DNA of 64,000 bases from Tribonema minus (lineage: Eukaryota; Sar; Xanthophyceae; Tribonematales; Tribonemataceae), in assembly GCA_017506865.1 (NCBI GenBank), contig JAFCMP010000312.1, forward strand, positions 930,001 to 994,000, written 5' to 3'. Below, piece after piece: positions 38,701 to 53,700 of the stretch. Below the pieces are notes generated by a model that was given only the letters and a program-made list of their open reading frames with translations, had not been told where the DNA came from and did not search any database. A program made the position numbers and the translations under genes. Within the stretch, counting starts at the first letter, position 1, and each line of letters starts with the position of its first letter.

Positions 38701-41700
38701 GACTTCTGCCACAACGCACTAACCCTAACCCTAACCCTAACCTTAAGCGCTACGCAACCTTAGTCTCCAGCATGTGCTGCGGCAGTGCGAATGTAGCCGT
38801 CCCTGCGGCGCGACGACAGACAACAGCTAAGCGGGCACGAATGGCTTGCATTCGATGCTTAGGTTTGGGATTAGGGTTGTACTCTCAGAGACCTAGTCTA
38901 CTTCTGCCTTAAAGTTTGAAGCGCTCTGCACTCTTAGGCTCCAGCATGCTGTGTTACACAGACTCGCATACATGTCTGGCGCAGTGACGACGTTGGGCGC
39001 TGCACGATCGCAAACCTTTCCCTGACCTGACTACAGTTTCAAGTATGCACTTCCGATGTCACACTTTGATATACATACCCATAGTACATACCTGGCACAG
39101 TGGAGATGACGACATTGGCGCCCACTTGCCGCACGCGTCGCGAAACGTCTTGAAGTTCAGCTGCGACTTCAAGTATACAGTTCTATGTAAAATATACTTG
39201 CCAATAGCACCAGCTGCAACCTCAAGTGTATATCTACATGTCGCATACACACCCATACTCATAACTGGAACAGTGGAGATGACGACATCCGGCGCCCACT
39301 TGCCGCACGAGTCGCAGAACGTCTTGGGTTCCAGCTGCAACTTCAAATTTACGTTATGTCATACTTCAAGAAGTATACATATCAATATCATACATAGGAG
39401 GCACAGTGGAGATGACGACGTCCGGCGCCCACTTGCCACACGCGTCGTGGAACGTCTCCAGGGTTCAGCTTCGATGTCAAGTATGCAAATTTATGCAACA
39501 CAGCTATAGTGTAGAAGTATTACATACCTGGCACAGTGGAAATGACGACGTCCGGCGCCCACTTGCCGCACGCGTCGCGGAACGTCTCGGGGTCCAGCTG
39601 CAACGTCAAATATACGATTCTATGTAATATACCTCGCAGTACTTCAAAGTACATTTCCATATAGAACTGTTACGTACCTGGCACGGTAGAGATGACGACA
39701 TCCGGCGCCCACTTGCCGCATGCGTCGCGGAACGTCTCTGGGTCCAGCTGTGACACCGCGCAGCCGTTGAAGCGCCACGCCAGCTCCTGCGCCTTCTCCA
39801 GGGTGCGGTTGTAGATGACGAGCTGCACGCAGCAAAATAAGGAGGCATATGGAAGCGACTCCTTGAGTATTTTTTCCAGCAATTCTTTGATGAATAATGC
39901 CTATGCCGTCCTGCTGGTGCCTGAGCAGCGTTCTTGAAGTTGAGGCGTAAGCGAATGAGCCCAGATTGTCAGCGTCTCAAACGTTGCTGTGAGAGTGGTT
40001 GCGCCATCCGTCATGAACTTGTCAGAGCCTGCGGATTCGACAGTGCGCAGTTGAAGATGACCAGCTGCACGTGTCCAGAGAGTGGCGGAAGATGGTGTTC
40101 TTGAAGTTCGGGTGGAAGCGAATGAGGCAGTGCTGGCGTGGTGAGCCCTGTGTGTCTCGACCCTTGCTGTGAGAGTTGTTGCACCATTTGTCATGAATTC
40201 ATCAGCTCCTGCGCCTTCTCCAGGGTGCGGTTGTAGAGGACGAGCTGCGAAAATCAAGATATGGAGGCAGATGGCGTTGTTGCAATTCAGGCGTACGCGA
40301 ACGAGGCAGTGCTGACGCGGTGGGTCCAGTGTGTCAACATCTCACACCAGCAGACCAACTCCCCATGGGCGCATGTAAACAGGCCGGACTTTTTTCAAGT
40401 TGTCAATGCGAATCTAATCGTACGCACCCCGATAGATCTCTGTGATGATGAGCTGCCGTTGTCTCAGACAAGGTAGTGCAAGTCACACTAAGTGGTTCGA
40501 GTGCAAGTACTAGCGTCCGTTGGTTTCAGACAAGGTAGCGCAAACGCAAGCACTAGCGCCAGGCAAGGCAGTGCAATTGCGGTTTGATCCATGACCGCAA
40601 CCTCGGCCACTTGCCTTCATGCCGAGCTGAGACAGTTTGACTGCAAGCACTAGTGTCATCGCTGAGTGTCCGTTGCTCAGACAAGGCAGTGCAATTGCAA
40701 GAGGTAGCGCTTTAAACCCTAACCCTAACTTCAACCCTAGTAACTTGCCTTCATGCCGAGCTGAGACATGGCGTACAGCCCCCCCATGGCGGCGCCCCCC
40801 GCGCCCACAATGAGGGCTACGCCCCCCTTCTTATGTTGCACCCCCTTGGCCGCGAGCCGTGCCTTGATGGGTCGCAGAATGCCCAGCCAGTCCGTGTTGT
40901 CGCCCAGCAGCACCTGGCGGGATCAAATGGAAAATAATTATAAATGAAAATCATGACGATGAATTGGGATGGGCCGCAGAATGCCCAGCTAGTCCGTGGT
41001 GTCACCCAGTTGCACCTGACGGGACGATTATTGTTATTGGTGGGAGGCATTCAATCCGACGGCTGACCACACCTTGTCACCCAGAGCTCTACCATCTGTT
41101 GATTCGTATCCAATGCGAAATGATTATTAGATATTGATGATGAGATTCAACGAGCAAGGGGGGGGCTTGACGGTGAGTAGCGTCCGAGATACTTCGAAGA
41201 ATGCAGGTTGAGGAGTTACGGGGGTTAGCCTAACCCTAACCCTAATTGTAAGGCGGGGGCTGCCACATTTTAAAGAGGTCAGAAGTGAGTGATTAGGGAA
41301 CGTGTTTATGCTGGCGGGACTATCATCAGACAATCATGATATTTTTGTATAAGCGGCGAGCGCAAGGCCAGGGGGCGTGAGCGGTAGGCAGCGCGTGCGA
41401 GACGTGCAGCTTGACGGTATGTAGTCAGATGAGGGTTAGAAGGGGTTTGGGCTCCTGTTGCATAAATTCTAACCCTGAGGGTGAGGTGGGGCTGCTTACG
41501 GTTACGGTTAGAGTTAGGATTGCTTTAGAGAGCTTAGTAGTAAGCCACTGATATGTTTAGCGTGATTCTGCATTTCGAATCCGAAGCACACTCGGAAAGT
41601 TCCATGCCCCGCTCGAAAGTGAAGTGTGAATAAACTTCAATGCTCGCTTCTGCGAACGCACAAATACGAAGCGAGGCAGAGCTGCTGTGCAAAAGCTCGC

Positions 41701-44700
41701 CCATAAGCAATTGGATGACATGCTTGAGCATCATTTTGCAAAATTCGACATTCAACAACACGAACAGTTCCACGCCTCGTGCAGGACTGGAGTCTACGAA
41801 TCTTCCGCCAGGTTAGTTCTGCGAAGTGCACCTTGGCGACTGGACGACATAATGGATCATGATTTCACAGGTTACAGACGGCGAACGCACGGACACTTCC
41901 ACGCCTGATGCAGGACTGGAGCCTCAACATCCCTTCACAAAGTGGTTTTATTCTGCGAAGGGCACCTTGTCAACATCAGCTTTTCATGGACTGCGTCGCA
42001 TTGAAAAAGTTGCTTCAGCTGCGGCACTCACAGGCTTGCCAGTCTCTGGGTCCACTTGCACGATGACGGTGTTGACTGCGCCGATCTTCTCTGCTGCCGG
42101 GCTGATCTGGTCCAAGAACTGCAGAACATTCTGCGGAAAGGGAGGGGACGGGGGGGGCGGGAGCGTGCAGAAAGGAGTGCAGGCATTGCGTTAGTTAAAA
42201 TGCTCCGCTGCGGTTTTTGCCCAGTAATGTTTTCAGTTCACAGGTATCAAGCGCTCTGCCAGAGTGAATAATTGCCACAATCAGCTTATTTGACAGCTTT
42301 GGAATTCTGCGGCATGAGCCGCTGCTGCCACTCATACTCACAATACCAACTTTAACCATGCCGCTGAGAATGAGAGCCCTCAACCGTGCTCATAGTGGCG
42401 AAATTTGCCCAGCGGCTGCGCGTCTGCAGCAGCCGCGCAGGTGAAACTACACTGGGCGGCAGCTGTGTGCAGCGCTGACCTTGGGTGCTGTCACTGGGCA
42501 CATGAACGTTAGGTTCAGGGTTAGGAACTGATTACCTGGGTCTGAGAAAGCAGCGCCGCAAAAGCCGCGAGCTGCATCGAGCAGATATTGGCTCCGGCGA
42601 CCACTTTAAACACACAGGCGATTGTGTCGAAAGTGTCTGAAGAAGCTATTATAGCAGCACCAAAACACAAGCGCGTTTGTGACCTACTGTAGCCTACAAC
42701 GGCCGCATACGCTGCCGCCCCCAAAGCCGGGGCTCCTGAGCGCTGCTGCCATGTGCTGATGCAGCACTCACGCATTATATTCTGCTGCCGAAACTTCACC
42801 TGAAAGTACCTGCTTGTGGGGTATCGTAACGCTGCCGCCCCCAAAGTCTCGGAACACATGACCGCTGATAGGTGCTGATGTGGCACTTCACCTACACTCC
42901 TGCAGCTCAGACTTCAACTGGAAGTACCTGCCTGTGGGGTATCGTCACGCTGCCGCCCCCGCAGTCGGGGCTTCTGAGCGCTTATATGTACTAGTGCGGC
43001 ATTTCATGCACTTCTGCTGCCGAAATCTTCAACTGGAAGTACCTGCTTGTGGGGTATCGTGACGCTCCCGCCCCCAAAGTCGGGGCTCCTGAGCGCTGCT
43101 GCCATGGCCTCCGTCCCCTCCGACTCGCACAGCGCGTAGCTGTGGGACAGGTGGCAGTGCTGCAAGAAGGGGTGCGTGCCCGGCGTTTGCGGCAGAGAGA
43201 GGGGAGGGGGCGGGAGGTATTCAGCAGCTGACCACACTAGCGTGCGCATGCATCAAAAACACGGAAGCGCATGCCACCGCCACGAGACACACCGAGTGCC
43301 CTCATGATAGACGTAGGTGGCAGTGCTGCGCGACAGCGCTCAGAAGCGGTGAAGATGGAACACACGTGTGCAATAGAAAGTCAAGTTGTGGTGGAGGGAC
43401 TTTGGGAGACAGCATCGGAGTGCACAACTTCAACAAATCGGCAAGCGGCACAAATGCGGCATTCGCGGCGGAAGCGGCAGCGTCAATTTAGCAGCTGGAG
43501 TTCACGCACGCAAGGAAGCAAGCGCGTGCCACCAGTGTGACAGCGCTCAGAAGCGGCGCGCGCGCGGCGTTTGCGGCAGAAACGGGGGAGGGGGGGTTCA
43601 GCAGCTGACTACAGTATTGTGCGCATACGTCAAAGGCACGCAAGCGCATACCACCGCCACGAGACGCATCCAGTGCCCTCACAATGGATGTGCTGCTTTG
43701 CAGCGCTGCGAAGGCAGCAGGAGCGCGGCGTTGGGGCCGCAGCGGCGGTGGTGGTGTAGCGGCTGACATTTGTGAGAACATGAAAGCCCGCGCGCCACGC
43801 CATCATATCAACCTGAAGTACTCGCTGCTGAAGCTGCGAACGGGGAAGCATGCAAGCTGCGCTGCAGCAGCACAGCAGTCGCTGCACGAAGAAAAGGCTC
43901 AATTGGGAAAGGTCTGGCCCAAGGCCTTGGGTCTATGAGCCGTACTGAGCAAAACAACACTCTGGGTGTCCTTGCTTTTCTCCTGCAGGTGCGGGTTGCA
44001 GACCTGCCGCCATAATCTTTTTCATCTTATGTACAGTGATGCATGGCAGACCGCTGCACGAGCAGTAACAGGCATCACCACCGGCACAGGTCGCCAGCAG
44101 CACCGACAGGTGCTTTGAAGGCGCACACATTTTTCGAAAGGTCCGAGCTGACCATGGCAACGGAGAGACGAGCTTATTGGAATTGAACTGAGTTTCGGTA
44201 GACAAAGCCATGCTTGGTAGCGTCGCGGTCGGAGCCTTGAAGTTAGAAACAATGGGTACCTGGAAGCCGGAGTTGTGCATGGCAGGGGAGGGACTCGCAC
44301 TGATGGGCGCGCCAAAAAGGTAGAACTGCTTCGGCTGAAGCATGCCCAGATCCTGGCGCAGCCTGCCAGTTGCACATTCACAAATAACTCTGGTGTTAGA
44401 TCCAGAACTGCTGTGCGTCGTGGGTCAAGTGCGATGGGCCTCAGTGCATGCCATGTGCTAGTGAGCGAACTGTGTTCCGCACCATCGATCGGTCAACAGG
44501 CGGCAGTGAATGTGGGTCATTCGTTGACGCAATGGGATTGCATTGCGCACTGGTTGAAGCATACCCAGGCCCTGGCGCAGTCTGGCAGTTGCACGTCAAG
44601 AGTGCACCTTGATCAGTGAGAGGACTTCCTTTGTTTGTGCGTCGCGTCATTGTTGAAGTATGAAGAGACGGATACGTCAAAGGCGAGGGCCAAGCGACAT

Positions 44701-47700
44701 CATGACGGTCACTTGCGATGTGATCACCTCCCTGACGTCAGTTGGCCAAGTGCGATGATGAATAGCTGTTGCAGTGGGCAAGAAAGTGCATGGTTCTCGT
44801 ATTTTCAATACAGGCCAAGGATCAGGAAGTGTGCCGCAGCCGGCTAGCGAGCAGCGGGTGACCTCCCACGCACCGCCACACTAACATGGTGGGGAGATAG
44901 CAACACGATCAGCAATCATCAACCGTTAATCCAACAAAGAAAAATTGTAGAAATAATCCGAACCGTCTAGAACTAAAAAAAAACGTTGCTGCATAACTAA
45001 AAAAAATGTTGCTGCATAAGAAATGGCCGCCTTGCACTGTTAGGGTTAGGGATACAAAGTCAGCATCGCTCACCGCATGATCGCCTCCGACGTCAGCTGG
45101 CCCGGCGCGGCGACAGACGGCAGTTTCGCGTGCGTAACGGGCGTGAAGCGCATGTTGAGCACGCGCGACAGCGACCCCGTGGGCGTCAGGCACAGGCCAA
45201 TGTGCGGCACCGGCAGCGCCAGGCTCTCCGCCGCCTGCTTCCAGTGGGGCACAGGTGAAATGTGCCGTTAGCGCCGCGCTTGTGATGTGAGCATTATTGT
45301 CATTATGCTGCCAGGGCACACTTGGCGGGCAATGACACCGCAGTTCGAATTGTGATTCTACAATACCACTAATAGTGGGCATCAGGCACAGGCCTATGTG
45401 TGGCACCGGCAGCGCCAGGCTCTCCGCCGCCTGCGTTCAGTAGCCAAAGGCGGGTGTGCTGTTAGCGCCGCATGGTTGTGGTGTCAGCAACTTTTGTCTT
45501 GATGACAGGGCACAGTAAGCGGGCCGGGATGACGAAGTTCTACTTTGTGATTCTACATTGCCATTAATAGTGGGTGTTGGGCACAGGCCAATGTGCGGCA
45601 CCGGCAGCGCCAGGCTCTCCGCCGCCTGCGTTCAGTATCACAGGTGAGGTGTGCCGTTAGCGCCGCGTGATGCTGCCAGGGCACACTTGGCGGGCAGTGA
45701 CGGCGCGGTTCTACTTCAGAATTCTAAAATATCACTAATAGTGGGCACAGGCAGCGCCAGGCTCTCCGCCGCCTACACTCAGTTGCCACAGGCGAGGTGT
45801 GCCTTTAGCGCCGCGCAGTTGCGATGTCAGTGGCACACTTGGCGGGCAGTGACGACGCAGTTCCACATTTTGACTTTACAATATTGTTAATGGTGGGCAC
45901 AGGCAGCGGCAGGCTCTCCGCCGCCTGCTCTCGGTGGCACACTGATGGGGTGTGCTGTGAGCACCATCGTCGTGATGCGTCTTAAACACATCGAGGAGTT
46001 CAAGTTCAAGCGCATCATGATGTACCGCTCTTGTCTGATGTCGCGCGCGCACAGGCGGAGGGTAGGGTAGGTATGCTAGATGATCTAGTTCACGAAATAT
46101 ACGGGTGCGCGTGCTGTATGGCTCGTAGAATTAGGGTCAAGAGGTGTCAGCTTTAGGCAACAATGGCCATAGGATGCAGAGGTAGTTTGAAAGCAGACTC
46201 GTGCAGAACACACACGAACTAGAAGACTTTGAAAACAAATGTCAATTAATAAAGTGTTTGTGAACGAAAATGCTAATGAACTTGTGAGACAAGCAAAGTC
46301 AGGCCATGCATACCTGATGCACCCTGTAGCTGTCCTGGTGTTCAATAGCAGTGGTCACCACCTTCACAGCGTCCACTTGCCCCCGGTGGTAGCACCTGCG
46401 GGCAGCGCGCGATCGCAGTTACAAACAGTGAAACATCACAGCTGAGATTTCCACATCGCCCGTTGCGATGCGATGCACATTCATTGTGTAGAACCTCAAG
46501 CTGGGGCTGGCTTGATGCCAACGATGTAAAACACTTGATCTTGCCTGAAGTCCTACCCTTTGAACGCTCGACGCCGGCTCGACGCTGGCTGTACCTTGCC
46601 TGTTGCACGTGAGAGTTGAGTGCTAAGCGCTATTGCAGGTGTGCTTCACATACCAATACTTCAAGTATACTGTTTTTACAGTACTTCGAAGTATGGCAGT
46701 CGCACCGCGAGGGGCTGACAGTGCACCACATTACAGCACACTTGCTGGACCAATGCTGTGCCACACTTGCAATCCTCACGAACTTCATTATGCAGTGTCA
46801 CACGTCAATGCGCAGTTCAGTGCACTCCGCAGTGCGCACAAGGTTGAAGTTCTGCTTGCGTGAATAACGTAGAACAGCAGCAGTTAGCGCACCTTTGGGA
46901 AAGCTCCCTTGCCTGCGCCTCCCCTTGAGTCGTTGCACTTCAGTAAGGTACCACAGTGTAGACATGGGCACAAACTTTTTAAAAAGTGCATGACGCATGC
47001 AAATTCAAAATACATGACTTCCATTCATTACAATCACGAAACAGTGGCAGTGGCAGTTGGCGCACCTTTTGTACAGCTTCCGTGCCTGCGCCTCGGTAGT
47101 CTTCTTGCCCACAACGTGGTACGACCCCATGAGGACTGTTGCCGGGTAGTGCGCCTTGGCAAGGCCAATCATGCGCGCCCTGCACGTTGCGCGGCCAGTA
47201 AACAAGTTCAACTTGAAGTATGCGCCTGCCGAATGCGCGCTTTGCACGGTAGACTGCGTTCGACAAACCGTCAATCAAGCGGATCTGATTGTCTAACACG
47301 CTTGCCCACTACGTGGTAGGACCCCATGAGGACTGTTGCCGGGTAGTGCGCCTTGGCAAGGTCGATCATGTGCGCCCTGCACGTTTGCGCGGTCGGTGTA
47401 CAAGTTCAAGTTCAGGTATGCGTCTTGGTGCACGCGCCGTTCGCGCTCACCTCTGCGTTTGACATGAACGGTAAAAGCAAGATTGATCATGCGCGCTCTG
47501 CATGTATGCGCGGTCAGTACACAAGTTCAATTTGAAGTTTATGCCTGCCTATGCGCGCTTTGCAAGGCAGACTGCGTTCGACAAACCGTCAAACAATCGG
47601 ATCTAGTTGTCTAACACGCTTGCCCACTACGTGGTAGGGCCCCATAAGGACTGTTGCCGGGTGCGCCTTGGCAAGGTCGATCATGCGCACCCTGCACATT

Positions 47701-50700
47701 TGCGAGGCCAGTAATCAAGTTGTAATCGAAGTACTTCAAAAAGCATGTGCCTTCCTGAACGCGCTCTTGCCAGCTAAACTGCTTTCAGTGTAAACCTCCA
47801 TGAAGAAGACGCTCACTGTGACGGCGTTGAAGAAGCAGCACGCAAACACGCACTACATGAGGCCACAGGCGGCAAAGCACTTTGATACCATACCATACAC
47901 TTTGTCATCGTCACCAGCAATGCCGAAAATATGGGCTTATTCGATAATGTCAGGGGTCTGAATTGGGCGTATTTTGTGTGCTGCCTGAGCCAGAACACAG
48001 GCACACGTGCATGCAATCAGGAATGGTTTGCTTACAAGGCAGTCCCGATGCGCGGAACCCTGGCTTCGTACTATGCACGGGGGCACGCATGCCGCCTCTG
48101 GAGTACTTCACAATTCCGAACGTACTTCAAATAATTTGATTCAGCACCATGGCCTGGCCAGCTGCGAACGCGCATGAATTTTCAACGTACTACGGTGTCA
48201 GGTGCTCCAGCAGGCTCCTGCGCTCCTGTGCCAGCAAACATGCATTTCATGTCAGACTTGGCAATCATACCAAGAATGTCGCCTTCTCCTTGGGTATTAA
48301 CACCACTACGATGCGCAATAATGCGGTTCAACAGGCCGCCCGCGCTTGCCTGTGTTTCCACCCCCAGTTGGCTTCTATGTCCAGGTACTCGACTCCACCC
48401 CGCAGGCCTGTGACAGAGACACCAACAATGACCCGCAATGCACACGACTAAGTACTTGGCTTGTGAAGAGGTGATAGGCACCGTCAAACGTCAGCAACAT
48501 GACAGACATGGCCTCACGGCATACTCGGTGCTTGCGGTAACCCTAACCCTCATCCTAACCCTAACCCTTACCCTAACCCTAAACCCTCACCCTAAGGTCA
48601 ATCGCATCCTATCCCTTACCATAACCCTAAACCCTAACCCTAAGGTCAATCGCACAATGTTGACACGGTCAACGGGCAGTGAGCAGCCGTTGCTGCGCAG
48701 GCTACAATGTGCAGCTGCTCTGCCTGAATGAATGGCTTTGACGTCTCATCAATGGCATGTATGAGGTACTATATGCTTGAGACAGGCTGCCTTTGTTGCG
48801 CTTGGTTTGTTTGAGAATTGTTTGCGATACGGCAAGCGCTGCGTACTCGGCCATATGCAGCAGCTCAAACATGCCAAGTCACATGCCAAGTCAACCGGGG
48901 GTAAATAGCACTGCAGACTTCAAATAGTTGACTTTTATGTGCAGTGGTAGTACTAAATGTTGCGGCGCACTTCAAGCTTGGTGTAGGGCAGAAGGGTCTT
49001 CACCTCATGACATTGGTTCCTATGGAAAGCCAAAAGCTCCTTTTCAGCTCACCCCACTTTAACACATTGAAAATTGCCACAAGGGTCATCCGCGTACGCG
49101 CCGGCACTGCCCCACTTAGTGACATGTATTCAAATACACACAGCACTTGCTTTGTATGTAAAAATGTGTGTGCTTGACTCCTGATTGACGCCAGAAGATC
49201 CTGATTAAAGCTCACCCCACTGCAACAGGTTAAACATGGCTACAGACTTATCGGCGAACGCACCGCACTGCGCCATTCAGTGACATGTGTTTAGCTGCAA
49301 AGCCTCACTGCCCTTCATGATAAAATATCATTTGAATGACCATAATGCATCGCAGTGGAACTCACAAGCACCTAATTAACGCTCACCCCACTTCAACAGG
49401 TCGAACATAGCCACGGGGTCATCGGCGAACGCCCCGCACTGCCCCTTGCTGCGGATGGTGAAGATGACAGGCAGTCGCCCCGTGTGCCGCCGCAGCAGCT
49501 GTAGCTGCGCCAGCACCGCGTGCGGGCGCTGATCTGATAGCAGATCCTGCAGAGTATGACAGTAAACAGGACGCATGATGAATTCTAGAGCTTGACTCAG
49601 GATGCATGAATACGATCAATGGGGCTTATTGGCGCTGCACAGATGCGCTTTGACACATCATGCAACAGCTGCAGCTGCATCAGAACCGCGTGCGGGCGCT
49701 GGTCCGACAGCATATCCTGCAGGAGACAAGCGGCAGTGTGTGCGCATGAGACATTAAAGTGTTCAGCTATCTTGACTTTGCTTTGGATGACGCTTTACTT
49801 TGCCTTAAAAGTGGCGCATCCTGTATGAATGAGCAAGACATGGGGCAAAAAAGCATTATCGGTTGTCCCGCCGCAGCAGCTGCAGCTGCGCCAGAACTGC
49901 ATGCGGCCGCTGGTCTGACAGCAGATCCCGCAAAAAAGTATGAAAGTTCGCATTGGGGCGCATGATGAATTTCAGTGCTCCAATCAGAAAGCATATCGTG
50001 CAGGACAAGCGGCAGCGCGTGCGTACGAGCAGCACAAGTTGATCTAGCCCTGGCCCTGACCCTAACCTCAACCACGACGACTTTGAGGTACAGTCATGCA
50101 GTGTTGCGACAGCAGATCACACGACGAAAACGTCGGTGAGCTTCGACAGGCCCTAACTCAAACCCTAAGTCCGCACGCACGCGCACGAGCTCAAAAGTGA
50201 GCATCTTCACGGGAGAAGATATCTACATGCAAGTGCGTGCAGCATTGATCAGCGGTCACCACCTTAGGGTTAGGATTAGGGTTAAGGTTTAGGGCTAGGG
50301 TTAGGGGTGAGTGTTAGGCGTTGGCGCCGTTGGCAGAAAATGGCCCACATTCCGCGTAGAGCGAGAATGTGCATAGGGTATGCCGGCCCACAAATGGGCG
50401 CAGCAGTGCTCCGCACTTGGTGCTCACCACGTGCAGCTCCATGGCGTCGATGCCGTTGGCGACTTCTGGCAGGAGATGGTTCAAACGGTGCTACTTTCAA
50501 AGTGAAAAATGACTACCAAGTATGCCAGCCTACAATTTGGCGCAGCAGTGCTCAGCACTCGGTGCTCACCACCATGCGCAGCTCCCTGGGTCGGTGCCGG
50601 CAGCATGTCCGCAAGAATTCTGTTTTAACGTGCACACTTCCTGAACTGTTTGCACAGGGCCCATATGATCCGCTAACAGCCCGAACGCCTGCAAACTGAC

Positions 50701-53700
50701 AACGGACGCTGTAGTGCTCACCACATGCAGCTCCATGGCGTCGGTGCCGTCGGTGAGCTCCGGCAGGGCACCCACACAAAGAAATGCTTCGAGGCAGTAA
50801 AGATACGAAATGTGCCTGCATGCACATGATCTACATGAGCTCTCAAGGGAGCGTGGTTCAAGAGTCAATCTACATGCGGCAGTACTCAGTGCTCACCACG
50901 CGCAGCTCCATGGCGTCGGTGCCGTCGGTGAGCTCTGGTAGCATGTCCACAAGAGCTCTTAAGTGCACACGTTCTGAGTGGGTCCACATGACCCACTTTG
51001 AGCCTAAAACTAACCATACTTGAAGTATGCCTGCAACTGTTGAAGGCGTTGCAGTGCTCACCACGCGCAGCTCCATGGCGTCGGTGCCGTCAGTGAGCTC
51101 CGGCAGGAGGTCCGCGTGAGGCCGCATATCTGGGAACGTCAGCGACAGGAAGAATGTGTTCTCGCCCATGTCCAGTCTGTAATGCAAGCACGCACACGGC
51201 GCAGGCGGGATGATCGTGCAACGAGAGAATGTGTGAAAGGATGGAGCAGCGAGTAGGAGTTGAAGATGGAAGTTGAAGTTGAAAAAAGTGTTCTCGCCCA
51301 TGTCCAGCCTGCGAGCGCGCGCACAGCGCAGGCGGGATGATTGTGCAATGAGAGAATGTGTAAAAGGATGCTGCAGCACAGCGAGTAGGAGTTGAAGATG
51401 AAAGCTGAAGTTGAAAAAAGTGTTTTAGCCCATGTCCAGCCTGTAATGCAAGCGTGCGCACGGCGCAGGCGGGGATGGTCGTGCAGTGAGCGAATCTGTC
51501 ACCGGATGCTGCAGCACAACGAGAAAGAGTTGAAGGAACATTTGAAGTCAATGATGACCCGGGCTAGCACGTCACGATGCCAGCGAACGGCGTCGGCGCA
51601 TTGAATTGACCGCAAGCGACAAGCGACAGTTGTCACGCAGGTACAGGGTACATTTTTTATGAATCTACTTTGAAAATGCTACGTTCTGTATATCCTGCTG
51701 AAACTACAATTGTCGACGTATCGACACAGTCAAAGTTGAAGTTGTTAAGGGGTGGCGCACCACACTGCTGAGCACCTCAAGCCTTGCAGCAACTGATGGA
51801 GTGGAACAAAAGATAACAACATGGTGGTAGGCGTTTTGATTTTGTTTTCAATGCACCCTGCCGACACTGCACACACAGCCATGCCTGAGGAGCACCCTGT
51901 GCCATCCTGCATTGGGCCGCGAAAATGGGCTCTTTGGCGCCCCAATTGAAACTTGTGAGAAAAACATCAGAGTACACGCTAGGCTTCGATTATCATTTTG
52001 TGCACCTGATGCCGTCCGGCGAGGGGTGCTGACTTGGCGCCCGGACTCATCTACTGCAAGTTGTCAAGTCCTAAGTCCTTGAGTACTGTTGCGCACCTTG
52101 CAGCATCCGGCGTGGGGCGCTGGCGGCGCGCCTGCCGTGCCAGCACTGCCGCATCAGGTGCGCAGTCCACGACAAATAGGCTTGTTGCGCCCAAAGAATT
52201 ATACAGCGCACATCCCGACTTGAAACACACTTATACATTGCGCACCTTGCATCACCCGCCACACGAGCAGTGCTGCACCAGGTGTGCAATCCACACCCAT
52301 CGGGCATGTCGCGCCCAATATTTGTATACTTCGAAGTACATACAGTTACAGACCGTTAAGTCGTACACAGCAACATATTGTGCACCTTATGTCGTCTGGC
52401 GTGCGGTGCTGGCGGCGCGCCTGCCGCACGAGCGCGGCTGCGGCAGACGCGCAATCCGCAGAAGATGGCCTGGTCGCGCCCAAGAGTAGCAACCAGCCCA
52501 AGAGTAGTACATAGCACACGTGCCCTTAGCGAGATTTACACACAGAAAAAGTGTGTTGAAGTACGCACTAATATACTTGAACTAATGCGCACCTGATGTC
52601 CTCTGGCGTGGGGTGTGGGCGGTGCGCGTGCCGCACGAGCACTGCTGCACTGAGTGCGCAATCCGCAACAGATAGGCTGATTGCGCTCAAAAGCAGATTT
52701 CAGCACACGTACCGTAAGCGAGATCTATACACAGAAAAAGCGTGTTGAAGACCACACTGATATACTTGAAGTAATGCGCACCTGATGTCGTCCGGCGTGG
52801 GGTGCTGGCGGCGCGCCCGCCGCGCAAGCCCCGCTGCATCAGGTGCGCAATCCATGAGGTATACGCTCGCAGTGCCCAAATGTAGTACTTCTAAGTATAC
52901 AGAACGCCACCACGCCATCAAACACACTGATCTATTATGCACCTGATGTCCTCCGGTGTGGGGTGTTGGCGGCGCGCCTGCCGCACCAGCATAGCTGCGT
53001 AAATGCTAGTATGTGAGGCGTTAAAATGCACTTGCCACTGTTGAGATGCGCGGCCACTAATTCAAGTTTGAAGTACACTTTCAAAATCTCAAATAATACA
53101 TTGCGCACCTTATGTCGTCTGGTGTGGGGTGCTGGCGGCGCGCCTGCCGCACCAGCGCAGCCAGGTCCGCGCGCGCGTGCGCGAGTCCGTCGTCGATGAC
53201 CAGCGTGTAGCGCGTGGCCGACTCGCAGGCGCTGCTGGCACAACAAAGGAGACATGACTTCAAGTACATAATGGAAGTTGAAACATTGTGATCGCGCGCG
53301 CGAGGCCGTCGTCGATGACCAGCGTATAGCGCGTGGCCGGCTTGCAGGCACTGATGGGCACACAGCGAGGGAGACATGGCACTTTAAGTACAGTATTGAA
53401 GTTAAAATTATTTTGATGGACAAAATCGTCAATGAGTAGCGTGTGGTGCATGGCCGACTTGCAGGCGCTGTTGGGAGCAGTGTGAGAGACATGGCACTTC
53501 AAGTGAAGGATTGAAGCTCACACGGTAGATGGACAGAAGTTGTTGATGATGACCAGCGTGTAGCGCGTGGCCGACTCGCAGGCGCTGTTGGGCACACAGC
53601 GGGGGATACATGTACTTCAAGTACAGAATTGAAGTTGAAATATTGTGATCGCGTGCACGAGGCCGTCGTCTACGACCAGCGTGTAGCGCGTGGCCGACTC

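Noticed and set aside
39085..39605. CRISPR-like array
   Set aside because: The regular repeats are copies of an exon end with donor from a nuclear gene. Spacers are related to each other and the context is eukaryotic.
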